The translations under genes were made by a program, and so were the position numbers. A stretch of 64,000 nt of DNA from Pseudopyrenochaeta lycopersici (Eukaryota > Ascomycota > Dothideomycetes > Pleosporales > Pseudopyrenochaetaceae). The stretch covers positions 868,001-932,000 of the forward strand of contig NHZP01000004.1 in NCBI GenBank assembly GCA_003313425.1, written 5' to 3'. Position 1 is the first letter of the stretch. Every line of letters starts with the position of its first letter. The notes below the pieces were generated by a model that saw only the letters and a list, made by a program, of their open reading frames with translations, had not been told where the DNA came from and did not search any database. Below are positions 32,701 to 43,421 of this stretch, piece after piece.

Positions 32701-34124
32701 AAGCTCGTGGAAGATTGTCTGCCACACCATCGCCACCCTCCGGTTGCGGTCTCAACTGTACCAAAAGACTGCAGTTTCAGGATGGTGGACAGGACCTGTG
32801 CTGCCGTTACAGAATTACACGAGAGTTCTTACGACGCAATCGTGATCTGCTGCAGTGACAACGTTTGAAAGCCATCGAGCGTCCCAACAGACTGGACAGT
32901 ATGTGGAGAGGCGGAGAGACCCAGCGCACAGTCGGTGTGCCGTTAAATGACAGGTTACCAGATCAACGCCGCTATAGTAAGAATTGACCGATCGGCCAAA
33001 ATGCCGCAGCGTGGCTTCAAGGCGGCCGAGGCCGGCACGATGCCGGTCAATTGGGCATTCATGCTCAATAATAAGCCTTTGGCGAGACGAACTCTTTTCT
33101 CCAACCATCGTGATCTTGCTGTAGCGAACAAGATTCGAAAGTCGAACTCTATCCGCAAACGCCACACACATGGCAACTAGTCCATACGTACGCGTCATTG
33201 TGTTCGAATACCGGTAGTTGCTGAAGTTCACAGTACGAAAACTAAACAACTAGGCGCGAGTGCGACGCAGCTCAGCGTCGTCATCAGCAGTAGGCAGTTG
33301 GTGTTACGAAGGATCGGTTGATCAGGTACGCTGCTGCAGGAACGCACGAAGCATCCCTGTGCCACCACCACCACACCACCGGAACTGGATGTGGCTTACA
33401 CTTTCTGTGTGGGTCTGAACTGTGTAGCGCCACGACTTGTTAGGTCCGGCGTGCCCGAAGCGCCAACGTGTTTGCTTTTGGTGAACTGCTAGAAAACATC
33501 GAAAAGAGTAGGTAGATGCGTATCTGCCGGCTGTTACCAGACGGTTGATATCAGGGAATAAGCAACAGCGCTCGCCAAGGATGTCGTTCGCGAAACATTT
33601 CCATGTGCTCACTAAGGTGGCGAAAATATCGAATTGTCTCACAATCTACTTAACGATCATGGCATATAGATAGAATGCATCTGAAATTAGCGAAGTGTAG
33701 TCACAGGATACGCTGCCAATTGTGTTCGGGTGTAATGGATTCTAGGCACGTTGTCATACTCAACAGTTCGCAAACGTAGCTGCCTTCCTCGCCGAGCTGG
33801 TAATGGTTGCATGCGCCAGCGTGCACTACACTTTGTGGCGCCTAAAGGTCTCCTCCCGCAAATAATTCAATGTCTTGACCAGCCCCCAACGCGCATGGTT
33901 GTCACTGAGAACCGCCCATTTATCCGGCCAAATGGTAGACACAGTGCGTCCACGTGGAATGGAGCATGACATGAAGCCATTGTATGCAAGGGTCAGCGAA
34001 GAGGAGCTTTTGAAGCGAGCTCTCTATTCTTATTTTGGGGCGCAGTACCTCGTATCGATCCTCTGAGACGCTCGACTTTCCTGTTTTGGCTGCTTCAATG
34101 TAACACACTGGTAGCCTTCTGCGT
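26756..34124. other. 7.4-kb stretch without recognisable genes
   Basis: This is by far the longest gene-empty stretch of the window. Many short, overlapping frames on both strands (up to about 159 codons, for example 31523-32002 minus and 30699-31169 minus) show no domain, signal peptide or plausible exon chain. By eye the base composition is balanced to slightly GC-rich, so it does not look like a RIP-degraded AT-rich transposon graveyard. I found no terminal repeats, reverse-transcriptase or transposase signatures, or tRNA boxes. Small local repeats occur, such as a tandem GATGATATGTC at about 27103-27126 and a CAC-type microsatellite near 33360-33380. It could hold non-coding transcripts or fast-evolving orphan genes; I cannot tell. 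Confidence 0.5.
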
Positions 34125-35107
34125 TCACCCAGTGTCTTCATCATCGTCAACCTGTCCTGCCACGGCTTGTGTGGAGACCCAATTTTCCAACATGGCCTGA
34201 CTAGATGGTGCACTACTATCTCCTGCATGATTTCTCACGCCACGGCGCTTCACAACAAGGCACAGTATGCGCCCATATATGCTGAAGCCGTCGTAAGAAG
34301 TGTTGAGACTGAGTTTCTTCTTGTCGTCCTCTTGTGGCTCTTCGTCGAATCCGTCTTGGCCTGCTTGGTTTGCACGCGCATTTATCTTGTTTTGCTTGAT
34401 GCTCGGTTCAGACACAAACAAATCTGAGCCCTCGCTCTCACTAAGTTCGCGCATAGCTTCCGAATCGGAACCAGCTCTTGTGCGTTTGTTGCGTGCTGAA
34501 TGCCTAGATTGCTTTTGCTGCACGTCAGCTTCGGGAATATCAGCAAGGTTTATTGTTTCGTCATCTTCCTCTTCTCTGATCACTATCGGAGCCATAGAAT
34601 CCTCATTGATAACAACCGGCTTATCGCTGGTTCCGCTTGTCAGCCAGTTGGTGAGTTTTGCTGAATTGCTCCGGATGCGTGCCTTGTCCTTGAAGATCTT
34701 CTGTTTCGTTAAGACGGAGTGACGGGAGGAAAGCTCCGTCAGGAAGATTGAGACCTCGAAGTCATCTGACGTGAGGTTAGCAGTGTGAGTAAGATGCAGG
34801 CATCGATATTGTGCATAATGTAACAGCGTGGATTGAATGTGGCAAGCAAAGCTTGCAACTTACCTTCGACAATGACATCCTTGACACCCTTCTTCTTTGA
34901 TTTGGCACCTCCTCGGCCCTTACCCCTTTCATTCTCTTCCCGGAGTTTAGGAAGTACGAGCGGTCGAACAGCTTGAATGACGCGCGGAAGGGCTGGGTCA
35001 TCGCGTTTCAACAACCATGCCTCAGCATCACCTGGTCGATCGAGATAGACGCGTACTTCCAGGACCGAGTGCTTCGTAATTCTTAGGTATCGTCGCAGCG
35101 GTGCCAT
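34125..35107 (-). CDS. conserved fungal protein of unknown function, two exons
   Basis: Exons are 35107-34864 and 34765-34125 (98-nt intron, GTAAGT donor, CACGTCAG acceptor, phase 1); 294 aa. The N-terminal domain, MAPLRRYLRITKHSVLEVRV, continues with AEAWLLKRDDPALPRVI and RPLVLPKLREENER, a basic GRGGAKSKKKG segment and VIVEDDFEVSIFLTELSSRH ending near LTNWL. It looks like a compact conserved alpha/beta domain that I recall from uncharacterised filamentous-fungal proteins. The C-terminal half is acidic and low-complexity with ARNKRTRAGSDSE, then a short ordered piece GFSIYGRILCLVVKRRG and a final DDDED. The charge pattern suggests a nuclear protein. No catalytic motif is visible. It is divergent from SAM37 with only 217 bp between the starts. 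Confidence 0.72.
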
Positions 35108-35324
35108 GTTTCATGAGCTGTTCTAGGTGCGGACTGAACCGAAGAGGAAACACAGTAAAGTTAGAAGACGATGATGCGTGGTCACGTGTTTGGCCTTGCC
35201 AAGCCAAATTTCCGCTTCCAATCGGCGAATGAAGCAAGCAAAAGTCCTTCGATGATGACAGCGATTTTGGTTTCAACGCTTCACCCGTAGGTAGACAATC
35301 TTATCTCGCATCACATGTGAGAGA
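35108..35324. promoter_or_regulatory. compact bidirectional promoter (unknown protein / SAM37)
   Basis: Only 217 bp separate the two divergent start codons. The interval contains an E-box CACGTG at 35183-35188 and a CCAAT box at 35218-35222. Both are common in fungal promoters; their function here is inferred from position only. Confidence 0.55.
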
Positions 35325-36764
35325 ATGGCGTTGGAGCTTCACATCTGGGGTCCGGCCTTTGGACTGCCCTCAATCGAGCCTGAATGTATAGCCACAGTAG
35401 CTTACTGCCAGCATGTTATTCCAGAGGGACAATGGTCACTCATTGCCGAGCATAATCCATCAATTGGAGTCACCGGTATATTGAATCCTACTTCTATATC
35501 ACCAAACCCCTTCTCACGCCTCGATAGAAAGCCTACCGATACTTTTCGATGACGGAGTCGCAACTGCGACAGGCTTCGAAGACATTGTCGCATACCTTCG
35601 CAATTACCCTGCAATTACAAACGACATGGACGGTAATCTGACGAGCCGACAGCGGATCGACAGAACAGCGTTAGTGAACATCCATACTTGCATTGGTGTA
35701 AATCTAATAGGGCACACAGATTCATCACCTTCCTCCAATCTACCGCGACCCCTCTGATTGACCTCTCACTCTACGTTTCTGCCGAGAATTACAATACTAC
35801 CACCTCATCTGCCTATACTGCTATTCTGCCATGGTACGCCAACTATACCGTACCGCCGAGGCGTCGAGATCTCGCAAGGACACGCACAGCTCATATGGGT
35901 CTCAGCAGTTTGGATGTGGACACAACAGCTGAGGAAGGATTTGCGCCGGGCCGAGGCACTGCTTCTTCAGAATATGAGTCTGCAAAGAGAGCTGCTGGAA
36001 TACCCACAGATAGCCAACCCAACACTCTGAGTATGGGTCGCAAAACGGGTCTTGGGGGTCTCCTCGGTGGTCCGGTCTACGCTGCTCGATTTAAGCTTGA
36101 TGCTCTTTCGAATGAGCTCTTGGAGCCAGTATCGGATCTTCTCGGAGAACATGACTTTATGTTCCAAGGAAACCAGCCTTCGAGTCTGGACTGTTTAGCC
36201 TTTGGTTATCTGTCGTTGCTATTCTATCCTGTCATACCGCAAGCGTGGCTCAAGGAAACTATCCAAACCAAGTATCCTCGCATTTCTACATACTTGCGCA
36301 GACTACGCCAGCAGTTCTTTCACGAGGAGGAAACTAAGCCAGCCGACGTGTGGGCTATCTCCACGGGAGCAGCAGGAACGGATGTGAGTACATACCTGCC
36401 ATGGCAGCCAAAGGCATATACTCTTACTTCTAGTACGTTGGCTGGCGCACGAGAGATTTTTGGGAATATTCCGGTGTTGTCCTTGCTCATGCAACGCCAA
36501 TCCATTGTCCCCTCAGAGCCAGTGGTACTATCTAGACGCGTTAGATCCGGCCTTCCCTCGACCTTGTTCGTTAATACATTCCTGGGCATTACAACCGCTT
36601 GTGCAGTCGGGTTGGCCTCTTTTGCCATTCACCATCGTCGCTCACCGCGTGAAGGGGACCTCATATTCTGGGCATTGCGCCCGACAGTGGGATTTGGAGA
36701 AGCTGGGAACCTCCTCAGCGTTCTAGCCAACCAGCTGCCTAGCGGATCATATTCACAGTTTTGA
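35325..36764 (+). CDS. SAM37: SAM37 / metaxin-like mitochondrial outer-membrane protein, three exons
   Basis: Exons are 35325-35475, 35528-35669 and 35711-36764 (introns 52 and 41 nt); 448 aa. The N-terminal thioredoxin-like half is LELHIWGPAFGLPSIEPECI, continuing into LPILFDDGVATATGFEDIVAYL. The GST-C-like half contains the metaxin signature QPSSLDCLAFGYLSLLF, then QTKYPRISTYLRRLRQQF. A hydrophobic segment near the C-terminus, TLFVNTFLGITTACAVGLASF, could be a membrane anchor. Sam37 is a subunit of the sorting and assembly machinery that inserts beta-barrel proteins into the mitochondrial outer membrane. The two upstream introns are required to keep the conserved reading. Length agrees with filamentous-fungal Sam37. 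Confidence 0.87.
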
Positions 36765-37465
36765 GGCCTGGATGGCAATTATGTACACTATCAGCATTTC
36801 GGCGGCGCAGCGGACTTTCGATACCCAGATGTACAGGACATTGATGTTTTTTCGGAGACAAGGGCATACAATTATTTAAGCATAGCAATTACTCTCTTCT
36901 CATACCTCAATTGATTGGTTATCTTTAATTTGGAAGGACTTGGTGACGGATGCTTTGACTTAGCGCCGTTGTCAGGGGCACCCAAAGCAGGTCCCACGGC
37001 ACAAGAATACACCAACGTCACAAGCATCCGGCAAGAACATAGCCACGGCGCCAACACCATTCGCCCCAATTTAGCCTTGCCCAGTGGCTAGGGATTGGGT
37101 TGTCTTTGTGCTCAAATGCCATCTATCCTCGGCGTTTTGCTGCGACTTGTGAGAAACGCGTCAGGATTACCGGCCGTCTCTTTGCCCCTGTGCGCTCGAT
37201 ACTGATCGGGCAATGCACGACATTCTTTGACCAGGTTGTTTTGCAGTTTGTAACAGATGATGCGAGGCGTTTGGTGGGGAAGGATGCACGGGCACTAGTG
37301 AAGATCGCCGACCACGTACGTCATCGAGTGCTCCCTGATCGCCGCAAGCAAAACGCACCTTGGGGCTTACGTTCACTCCCTGCACATTCTCCATAAACGC
37401 AACTCTTCACAACGCCAAAACAACACACCCTCATCCAATTTCACTTCATCAACCTCATCGATAAG
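36765..37465. other. intergenic region, no gene recognised
   Basis: 3' flank of SAM37 and promoter of PIL1. Small frames (36872-37069 minus, 37100-37396 plus) lack support. The 80 bases before the PIL1 ATG are C/A/T-rich (CATCAACCTCATC-type), typical of highly expressed fungal leaders. Confidence 0.5.
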
Positions 37466-38909
37466 ATGCACCGAACATACAGCATGCGCTCGTCTCGCGC
37501 GCCAACGGCGTCGCAGATTCAGAGCCCCCCGCCTCCGTCGTCCTCGACCAAGAGCGGGCGCTTCTTCGGCAAGTCCAATATCGGTATGTAATATCAATTT
37601 TTTGTCAAAGTCTCTCCTTTTGAATATGGCGAACTTGGGCAGGACATGTTGCCATTGCTTGCGACCACTCCGTCTCCATCCTGTTGTGTGAAGACCAAGC
37701 GATCGTTTCACGCAGCGTGACGATCAAGGAGTGCTTTGAATCCACTCGGATGGCTGTCTTAATGCCCCTAGTGTTCCCTTATACCACTTCCAATGCTGAC
37801 TACAACCCTCTGAACAGGCCACACCTTCCGCCACAAGTCTGCGGGCGCCTTCGGGCCCGACCTCGCAAAGAAGCTCTCACAACTGGTCAAGATGGAGAAG
37901 AATGTTATGCGTAGCATGGAGCTCGTCTCCAGGGAACGCATGGAGGTCGCTGTAAGTTTGGAACTTCGGCTATCACCCTGCGTCGTGCTGACTGGCCTTC
38001 TAGCAACAACTATCCATTTGGGGCGAGGCGTGCGACGATGATGTATCTGACGTCACGGATAAGCTCGGTGTCTTGATCTACGAGATTGGTGAACTTGAAG
38101 ATCAGTACGTCGACCGCTACGATCAGTATCGCGTGACCATCAAGAGCATCCGCAACATTGAGGCTTCGGTCCAGCCCAGTCGCGACCGTAAGTACCGACG
38201 AGACTGTACGACTTGAGCAAAACTAACTCATTCATAGGCAAGCAGAAGATCACTGATCAGATCGCTCAATTGAAATATAAGGAGCCAAATTCGCCCAAGA
38301 TTGTCGTACTTGAGCAAGAACTCGTTCGCGCCGAAGCCGAGTCTCTGGTTGCCGAAGCCCAACTCTCTAACATCACGCGTGAGAAGCTCAAGGCCGCCTT
38401 CACTTACCAGTTTGATGCTATGCGTGAGCACTGTGAAAAGCTGGCTATTATTGCTGGCTACGGCAAGCATCTTCTCGAGCTCGTTGATGACACGCCGGTG
38501 ACTCCCGGTGAGACTCGTCAAGCCTATGACGGCTACGAGGCAAGCAAAGCGTACGCTACATGCTATTTCTTTCCACCGCCACTGACTAACGCACTACAGT
38601 ATCATCCAAGACTGCGAGGACGCACTAACCAACTGGGTTTCCCAAAACGCTTCCGTCTCGTCTAAGCTCTCTCAGCGCTCTCGCACTCTTTCCCAGCGCC
38701 GTCGTAACCAGAACCGCAACCGCGGTGATGGTGTTGATCTGTCTGGCCAGGATCAGGCCCTTGACAACAGGGAATCTGGCCTTTGGATCCCCGCCGCAGA
38801 GCACCAAGGTAACGGCTACGAGGACCGTGATGACATTGATGACGATGTTCCATCCACTATTGCTAGCGAGCAGCGTGGCCGCGAGGAGGAAAGGCCCATT
38901 GCTGCCTAA
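37466..38909 (+). CDS. PIL1: PIL1/LSP1 eisosome core protein, five exons
   Basis: Exons are 37466-37583, 37818-37951, 38004-38187, 38238-38550 and 38600-38909; introns are 234, 52, 50 and 49 nt. The product is 352 aa. It starts MHRTYSMRSSRAPTASQIQS and holds the BAR-domain core of Pil1/Lsp1: GAFGPDLAKKLSQLVKMEKN, QQLSIWGEACDDDVSDVTDK, YDQYRVTIKSIRNIEASVQP and AFTYQFDAMREHCEKLAIIA. It ends REEERPIAA. Pil1 assembles into filaments that shape furrow-like eisosomes under the plasma membrane and is regulated by phosphorylation of its N-terminus and tail. The sequence is near-canonical for Pezizomycotina. The first intron is unusually long for this window and follows immediately after the N-terminal segment. 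Confidence 0.96.
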
Positions 38910-39412
38910 AATACGTGCTGATGTTGTGACTAGCGTTCTGCTCTCTGTCTTCTAATAGTTCGTCGCTACGGCAAACGATGTATACCCCTGACGGAGCGGT
39001 CGTTGGTGCTGCGGATGTGGATGCGACATGTAATTCTGAAATAGCTATGGCTATGTGACGGATCCTAAATCTTATTGTTGGTGGACTTCGACGCGTGTCT
39101 TGCGTACACAAATAGTTGGATTTGACGATTTCATGATGCGGCAAGGTAGCAAATGTCTGGGTAGTAATAGTATAACCGAAGTAATTGGCCTTAGATTTAG
39201 ATACTCGTTCTAAAAAGGTGCTTTGTACGTGATTACGACCCAGTTTCAGAGAGAGTGAATTTGACGTGAGCTTGTTTAATATTTCCCTTTGCTTGTTTCA
39301 ACTCACCAAATACAAAAGCAAGTTCTAAACAAGCAACGATAGAAATTATCTCATGATCTTCAAAGACGAAAGGATGGTAAGTAGGGTATGACTCCACGTT
39401 CGATATGTGCAT
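38910..39412. other. intergenic region between convergent genes
   Basis: About 500 bp of 3' flank for PIL1 (plus) and the GH2 gene (minus), AT-rich toward 39150-39370. No gene seen. Confidence 0.5.
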
Positions 39413-42118
39413 TTACTGGGCCGTGACAGTAATACTAGCTTCCGTCAACCCATCCGCCTTGGCCGTAACCGTGATGGTTCCAGGCTCTCCCTTCTTCCCC
39501 TTGACAATAGCCAATGCGAGCCCGTTGAATGCATTCCTCTCTTTAGATTGAAAAGGAGTGAAGTCTGCTTCAAACCCATTGTCTGTGGCAACAATCTCCC
39601 CAGGGCCAGATATCGAGAAGCTGATCGCATCATTGGCGGTTCGTACAACGTCGCCATTGCTATCCACGATTGCCAAGCTGATAAAAGAGAGATCTGTACC
39701 GTCTCCTTGAATCTCCGCTCGATCGGCTGTGAGTCGCAATGCGGTGGCTGCACCAACCGTGCGCACAGTAGATGTCGCCCATTCTGTCCCGTCCTTATAC
39801 GTAACGACTTTTACCTCACCAGGCGCGTAAATGACTTCGTCCCAGCGGAAACGGTACTCAAATTCAGCCAGCTTCTTTCGTCCCTGCGACTCGCCATTGA
39901 CAAACAATTCTGCCTCGTCTCCATTGGTAAAAACATGCACCGGCGTGACTAGTCCAACCCTCTCAGGCCAATTCCAGTGTGGGAGGATATGTGCAATCTT
40001 CAGATCAGGCCGCCATCTCGACTGATACAAATAATACCTGTCTTTCGGGAATCCAGCAAGATCAATGATGCCGAAATATGAACTTCGTACATCATAATAC
40101 GGGTCCGGCTCGCCCAAGTAGTCCCATCCTGACCACACAAACTCTCCTGCAACGAACGGGTTGGCGTCCTGTGCTGCAAACACTTTGTCAACTGCGGAAC
40201 CAAAGTTCGTAGTGTGCAATTCGTATGCGCTGACGTGGTAAAGGGCCGAGTTTCCGCCACCGTTGCTATCGTTGACAGGCGCACTGTTGAGTGAAGTGAC
40301 AGGGAAGAGGTATGTTCCTCGTGAGCTCAGAGCAGCAGCAGACTCAGTCTCGGCAATTAGTTTATCAGGGAACTTTTCATGGAATGGCTTGTACTGCGGT
40401 GGTGTCCGGGTGCCGTTCGTGAAGGAGTATTGCGGTGTGTCACGGATACCCTCGCCCTGGTAGTTCAAGCTTATCATATCAAGAGCGACCGGAAATGTCA
40501 TGTTTGGCTTTGCAGTATTCATAGATGCTGTTACGGGTCGGGTGGGGTCTTCTTCTTTGACAATATCGTTGAGCATACGACCTATTTGGTAGCCTCGATC
40601 ACCACAGCATGTCTGCTCGCCGACTTCGTTGCCAATACTCCATGCGTAGATGGAGGCGTGATTACGGTCACGTCGAAGAAGGGAGCGAAGATCGGCCTCG
40701 TGCCATTCGGGAAAGATAAGATGGAAATCGTTGACTGTCTTTTGCCGCTCCCAGCAGTCGAATATTTCGTCCATGACGACGAAACCCATTCTATCAGTGA
40801 GTTCTAGCAGCTCCGGCGCTGGAGGATTATGAGCCATTCGAATGGCGTTGACTCCCAGTTCTCTCAAGACTTCCAGTTGTCGTTCAGCAGCGCGGGTATT
40901 CCATGCGGACCCCAAAGCGCCAAGATCATGGCAATGTTGATTCACGCCTTGAATTTGGACGCGGTCACCGTTCACCAAAAGTCCATTATCACCGCTGTAT
41001 GTGAATGAACGGATTCCAAAGCGAGTCTCGTATGTGTCAATGGGTCTTGCATTACCCTTACTATGCAGGCGGGTGACAGCAACGTACAGATTCGGCTTTT
41101 GAGAGGGTGGTGGTCCCCATAGACGAGGTTCCTTGATCGAAATGGAGCCATTTGTGGATTGCTTGCCTCCAGAAAGATTGAGTTTTGTTCTCGGAAATTC
41201 CGTTACCTTTTCCCCAGCTTTTCCAGCTTCTGCATCATAGACATGTACATCTGTGGTGATCTCGATTTGTTGAGTAGCATTTCCCTTACTTTCCACTTGG
41301 ATTACAAGATCGATAGTCGCAGCGTCTCCAGATACATCCTTGGTCGTGATGTAAGTTCCCCAGTGGGCAATGTGTACACGTTCGACTTTGGTCAGCCACA
41401 CATTTCGATATATACCACCACCAGGATACCAACGAGAAGAGTTTAGGGGATTGTCAAGCCGTATCGCCAGCTGGTTATCGTCGCCATGCTTCAAGTAGGG
41501 AGTCAGGTCGAGACGGAACGAGTTGTATCCATATGGCCAACCACCCAGGAGATGACCATTGAGCCACACAACGGCATAGGACATGGCTCCATCAATATCC
41601 AAGTAAATAACTTTTCCATCATCTTGGGTGGAAAAAGATAGCTTTCGTCGGTACCATCCCACACCTTGAGAGGGCAATCGGGCCATACCACCTCCCACCG
41701 GTGTCGGATTCCCCACATAGAAGGGTCCTTTGACTGCCCAATCATGTGGGAGTGAAAGTTCCTCCCAGGCACTGTCATCAAAATCACTCTGTACATAAGA
41801 GAGATTAATGCCAGGGCCATCTGAGGGTATTTGGTAGTGTTTCGATGCGTCGGGTATGAACTCATTGGCACCCGGAAGAATCCATGGCCTCAAATATGTG
41901 ACGTTGCCTTGTGGAGTGTCTGTACGGTTATCATAAGTGATACCATCTGGGTTCTGTTCCGATCGCCAGAAGCGCCAATCTGAATTGATGCTGATTCGTT
42001 CTCGGCCTGTTGAAGGTGAATGGTACTGACGCGCCTTCACGGTATACGCTGCAGCCAAATGGCTCAGAAATAAGAGCAAAATGCTAGATACAACAAATCG
42101 GCTTGTTTTCGGCGCCAT
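39413..42118 (-). CDS. secreted GH2 beta-galactosidase-type glycosidase, intronless
   Basis: One 901-codon exon. A signal peptide (FVVSSILLLFLSHLAAAYT) is followed by the GH2 sugar-binding jelly roll (DWRFWRSEQ, LPHDWAVKGPF, GVGWYRRKLSF, WLNGHLLGGWPYGYNSF), the Ig-like domain, and the TIM barrel. In the barrel, GVNQHCHDLGALGSAW and AIRMAHNPPAPELLE precede the acid/base Glu in WSIGNEVGEQ (about residue 498) and the probable nucleophile in LIAETESAA (about 588). C-terminal modules resemble DUF4982 (AHILPHWNWPERVGLVTPVHVF) and a bacterial Ig-like domain (LRLTADRAEIQGDGTDLSFI). It should release terminal beta-galactose or a related sugar outside the cell. Lack of introns and module order resemble bacterial enzymes, so ancient transfer is possible. 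The exact sugar is not shown. Confidence 0.9.
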   Translation of the reverse strand: MAPKTSRFVVSSILLLFLSHLAAAYTVKARQYHSPSTGRERISINSDWRFWRSEQNPDGITYDNRTDTPQGNVTYLRPWILPGANEFIPDASKHYQIPSDGPGINLSYVQSDFDDSAWEELSLPHDWAVKGPFYVGNPTPVGGGMARLPSQGVGWYRRKLSFSTQDDGKVIYLDIDGAMSYAVVWLNGHLLGGWPYGYNSFRLDLTPYLKHGDDNQLAIRLDNPLNSSRWYPGGGIYRNVWLTKVERVHIAHWGTYITTKDVSGDAATIDLVIQVESKGNATQQIEITTDVHVYDAEAGKAGEKVTEFPRTKLNLSGGKQSTNGSISIKEPRLWGPPPSQKPNLYVAVTRLHSKGNARPIDTYETRFGIRSFTYSGDNGLLVNGDRVQIQGVNQHCHDLGALGSAWNTRAAERQLEVLRELGVNAIRMAHNPPAPELLELTDRMGFVVMDEIFDCWERQKTVNDFHLIFPEWHEADLRSLLRRDRNHASIYAWSIGNEVGEQTCCGDRGYQIGRMLNDIVKEEDPTRPVTASMNTAKPNMTFPVALDMISLNYQGEGIRDTPQYSFTNGTRTPPQYKPFHEKFPDKLIAETESAAALSSRGTYLFPVTSLNSAPVNDSNGGGNSALYHVSAYELHTTNFGSAVDKVFAAQDANPFVAGEFVWSGWDYLGEPDPYYDVRSSYFGIIDLAGFPKDRYYLYQSRWRPDLKIAHILPHWNWPERVGLVTPVHVFTNGDEAELFVNGESQGRKKLAEFEYRFRWDEVIYAPGEVKVVTYKDGTEWATSTVRTVGAATALRLTADRAEIQGDGTDLSFISLAIVDSNGDVVRTANDAISFSISGPGEIVATDNGFEADFTPFQSKERNAFNGLALAIVKGKKGEPGTITVTAKADGLTEASITVTAQ

Positions 42119-43421
42119 TGTGCAAGTTCAGTGTGTATTCAACATCCTTTTGATTACTATTCGAAGCGATGAATGCTGTTTTATGAGGAGAAAGACGACC
42201 TCGGTGTACGTAGCGATCTCACCCATGTTGCTCTCATCGTCTCCTCACTTCGCAAGTTGAAAATGCTCCGAGCATTTTGGAGAGCATGGTACTTTAGCCT
42301 GATTAAACGCAGATTACTTCCAAGTACAGATAGAATTGAGATCTAGTTTGCCTTGCTTCGCAAATCCCCGAGAAAATTAGTTGTGTACCTGGTCCTGGTC
42401 CACATTTCATCCTCCAATAATTTTGCATAGCTCCTAAATTAACTTTGGGGTTCCTGCCGGAACATGAACATATTTTTATGAGAGCAACTTTGCTAATATT
42501 ACATATTTGCTCCGTGTGTCTTGGAAGAGGAAAGATTCCATGGTTGAGTTTGGTTGTTCTTGCGACTTGTGCAAAGCAGGTCAGACTCACTCTGTTGCAC
42601 TGACCAAATTGTTTGTGTGACGCGGCGAGTCTCTTTGAGGGGTATCAATCCATGACCTGGCGATCTAATGCTAGAAAAGGTTTTGTGGGGAGGGCGGAAT
42701 CTTTCTGGCCGAAAAGGAAGGGAAGCTGGATCTGGTAGTGATGGCGACGGATGATGTGCAGGATCGGTTAATGACATCCTTACCACGCTTCCCCACGGCT
42801 TCTCCACGATGCACTTTGACCAAGCTACGACAATCTGAACTTTTCGCTAGCGCCTTCCAGCAGTTACAATCTTAGCCCTATGTCTAATACCTAGTATACC
42901 GAGAATTTCCCTATTTGTTTATTTCTAGCTCCCAGCGCGGAGTTGAAGCCCAACGAGAACCACCATAGCGTGACCCCTCCATTCACTACTAGTGATGAGA
43001 ACTGCAGCGTGTGACACATGATACAGATAGTGCTATATATGATACTATGGGAACAACTGGTTCTTAGAAAAGTAGTGATATTGCAGTAGTATAAGTGCAT
43101 TAGTCCCGCAGCGAAAGTATGAAGGGTGAAGTAGCTATCAAACAGTTACTATCAGATTGGGGGATGTAAAATGAAAGCGAAGGTTTATGGAATTTCAAAG
43201 GCCAAGAAGTGACTGTTGGGAGGGTTTGTTTATCGGATGGATCGGAATCTAGTGGGTAGCTGCCGTGATGAGGGTATGGTTTAGTAGGGACGATAAGCAA
43301 GGAAGGGCGCAGAAAGGATATTGGAAATCCTGATTAAAAACGTTTGTGGAATGCGAGACTTGATCGTCATTTTCCAGGATCCTGGAAATGTATACCCCTC
43401 CCTACACTTTACGTCAACCCT
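42119..43421. other. intergenic region, no gene recognised
   Basis: About 1.3 kb upstream of the GH2 gene and downstream of the methyltransferase. Short minus-strand frames (42303-42590, 42499-42807) have no family signature. Confidence 0.5.
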
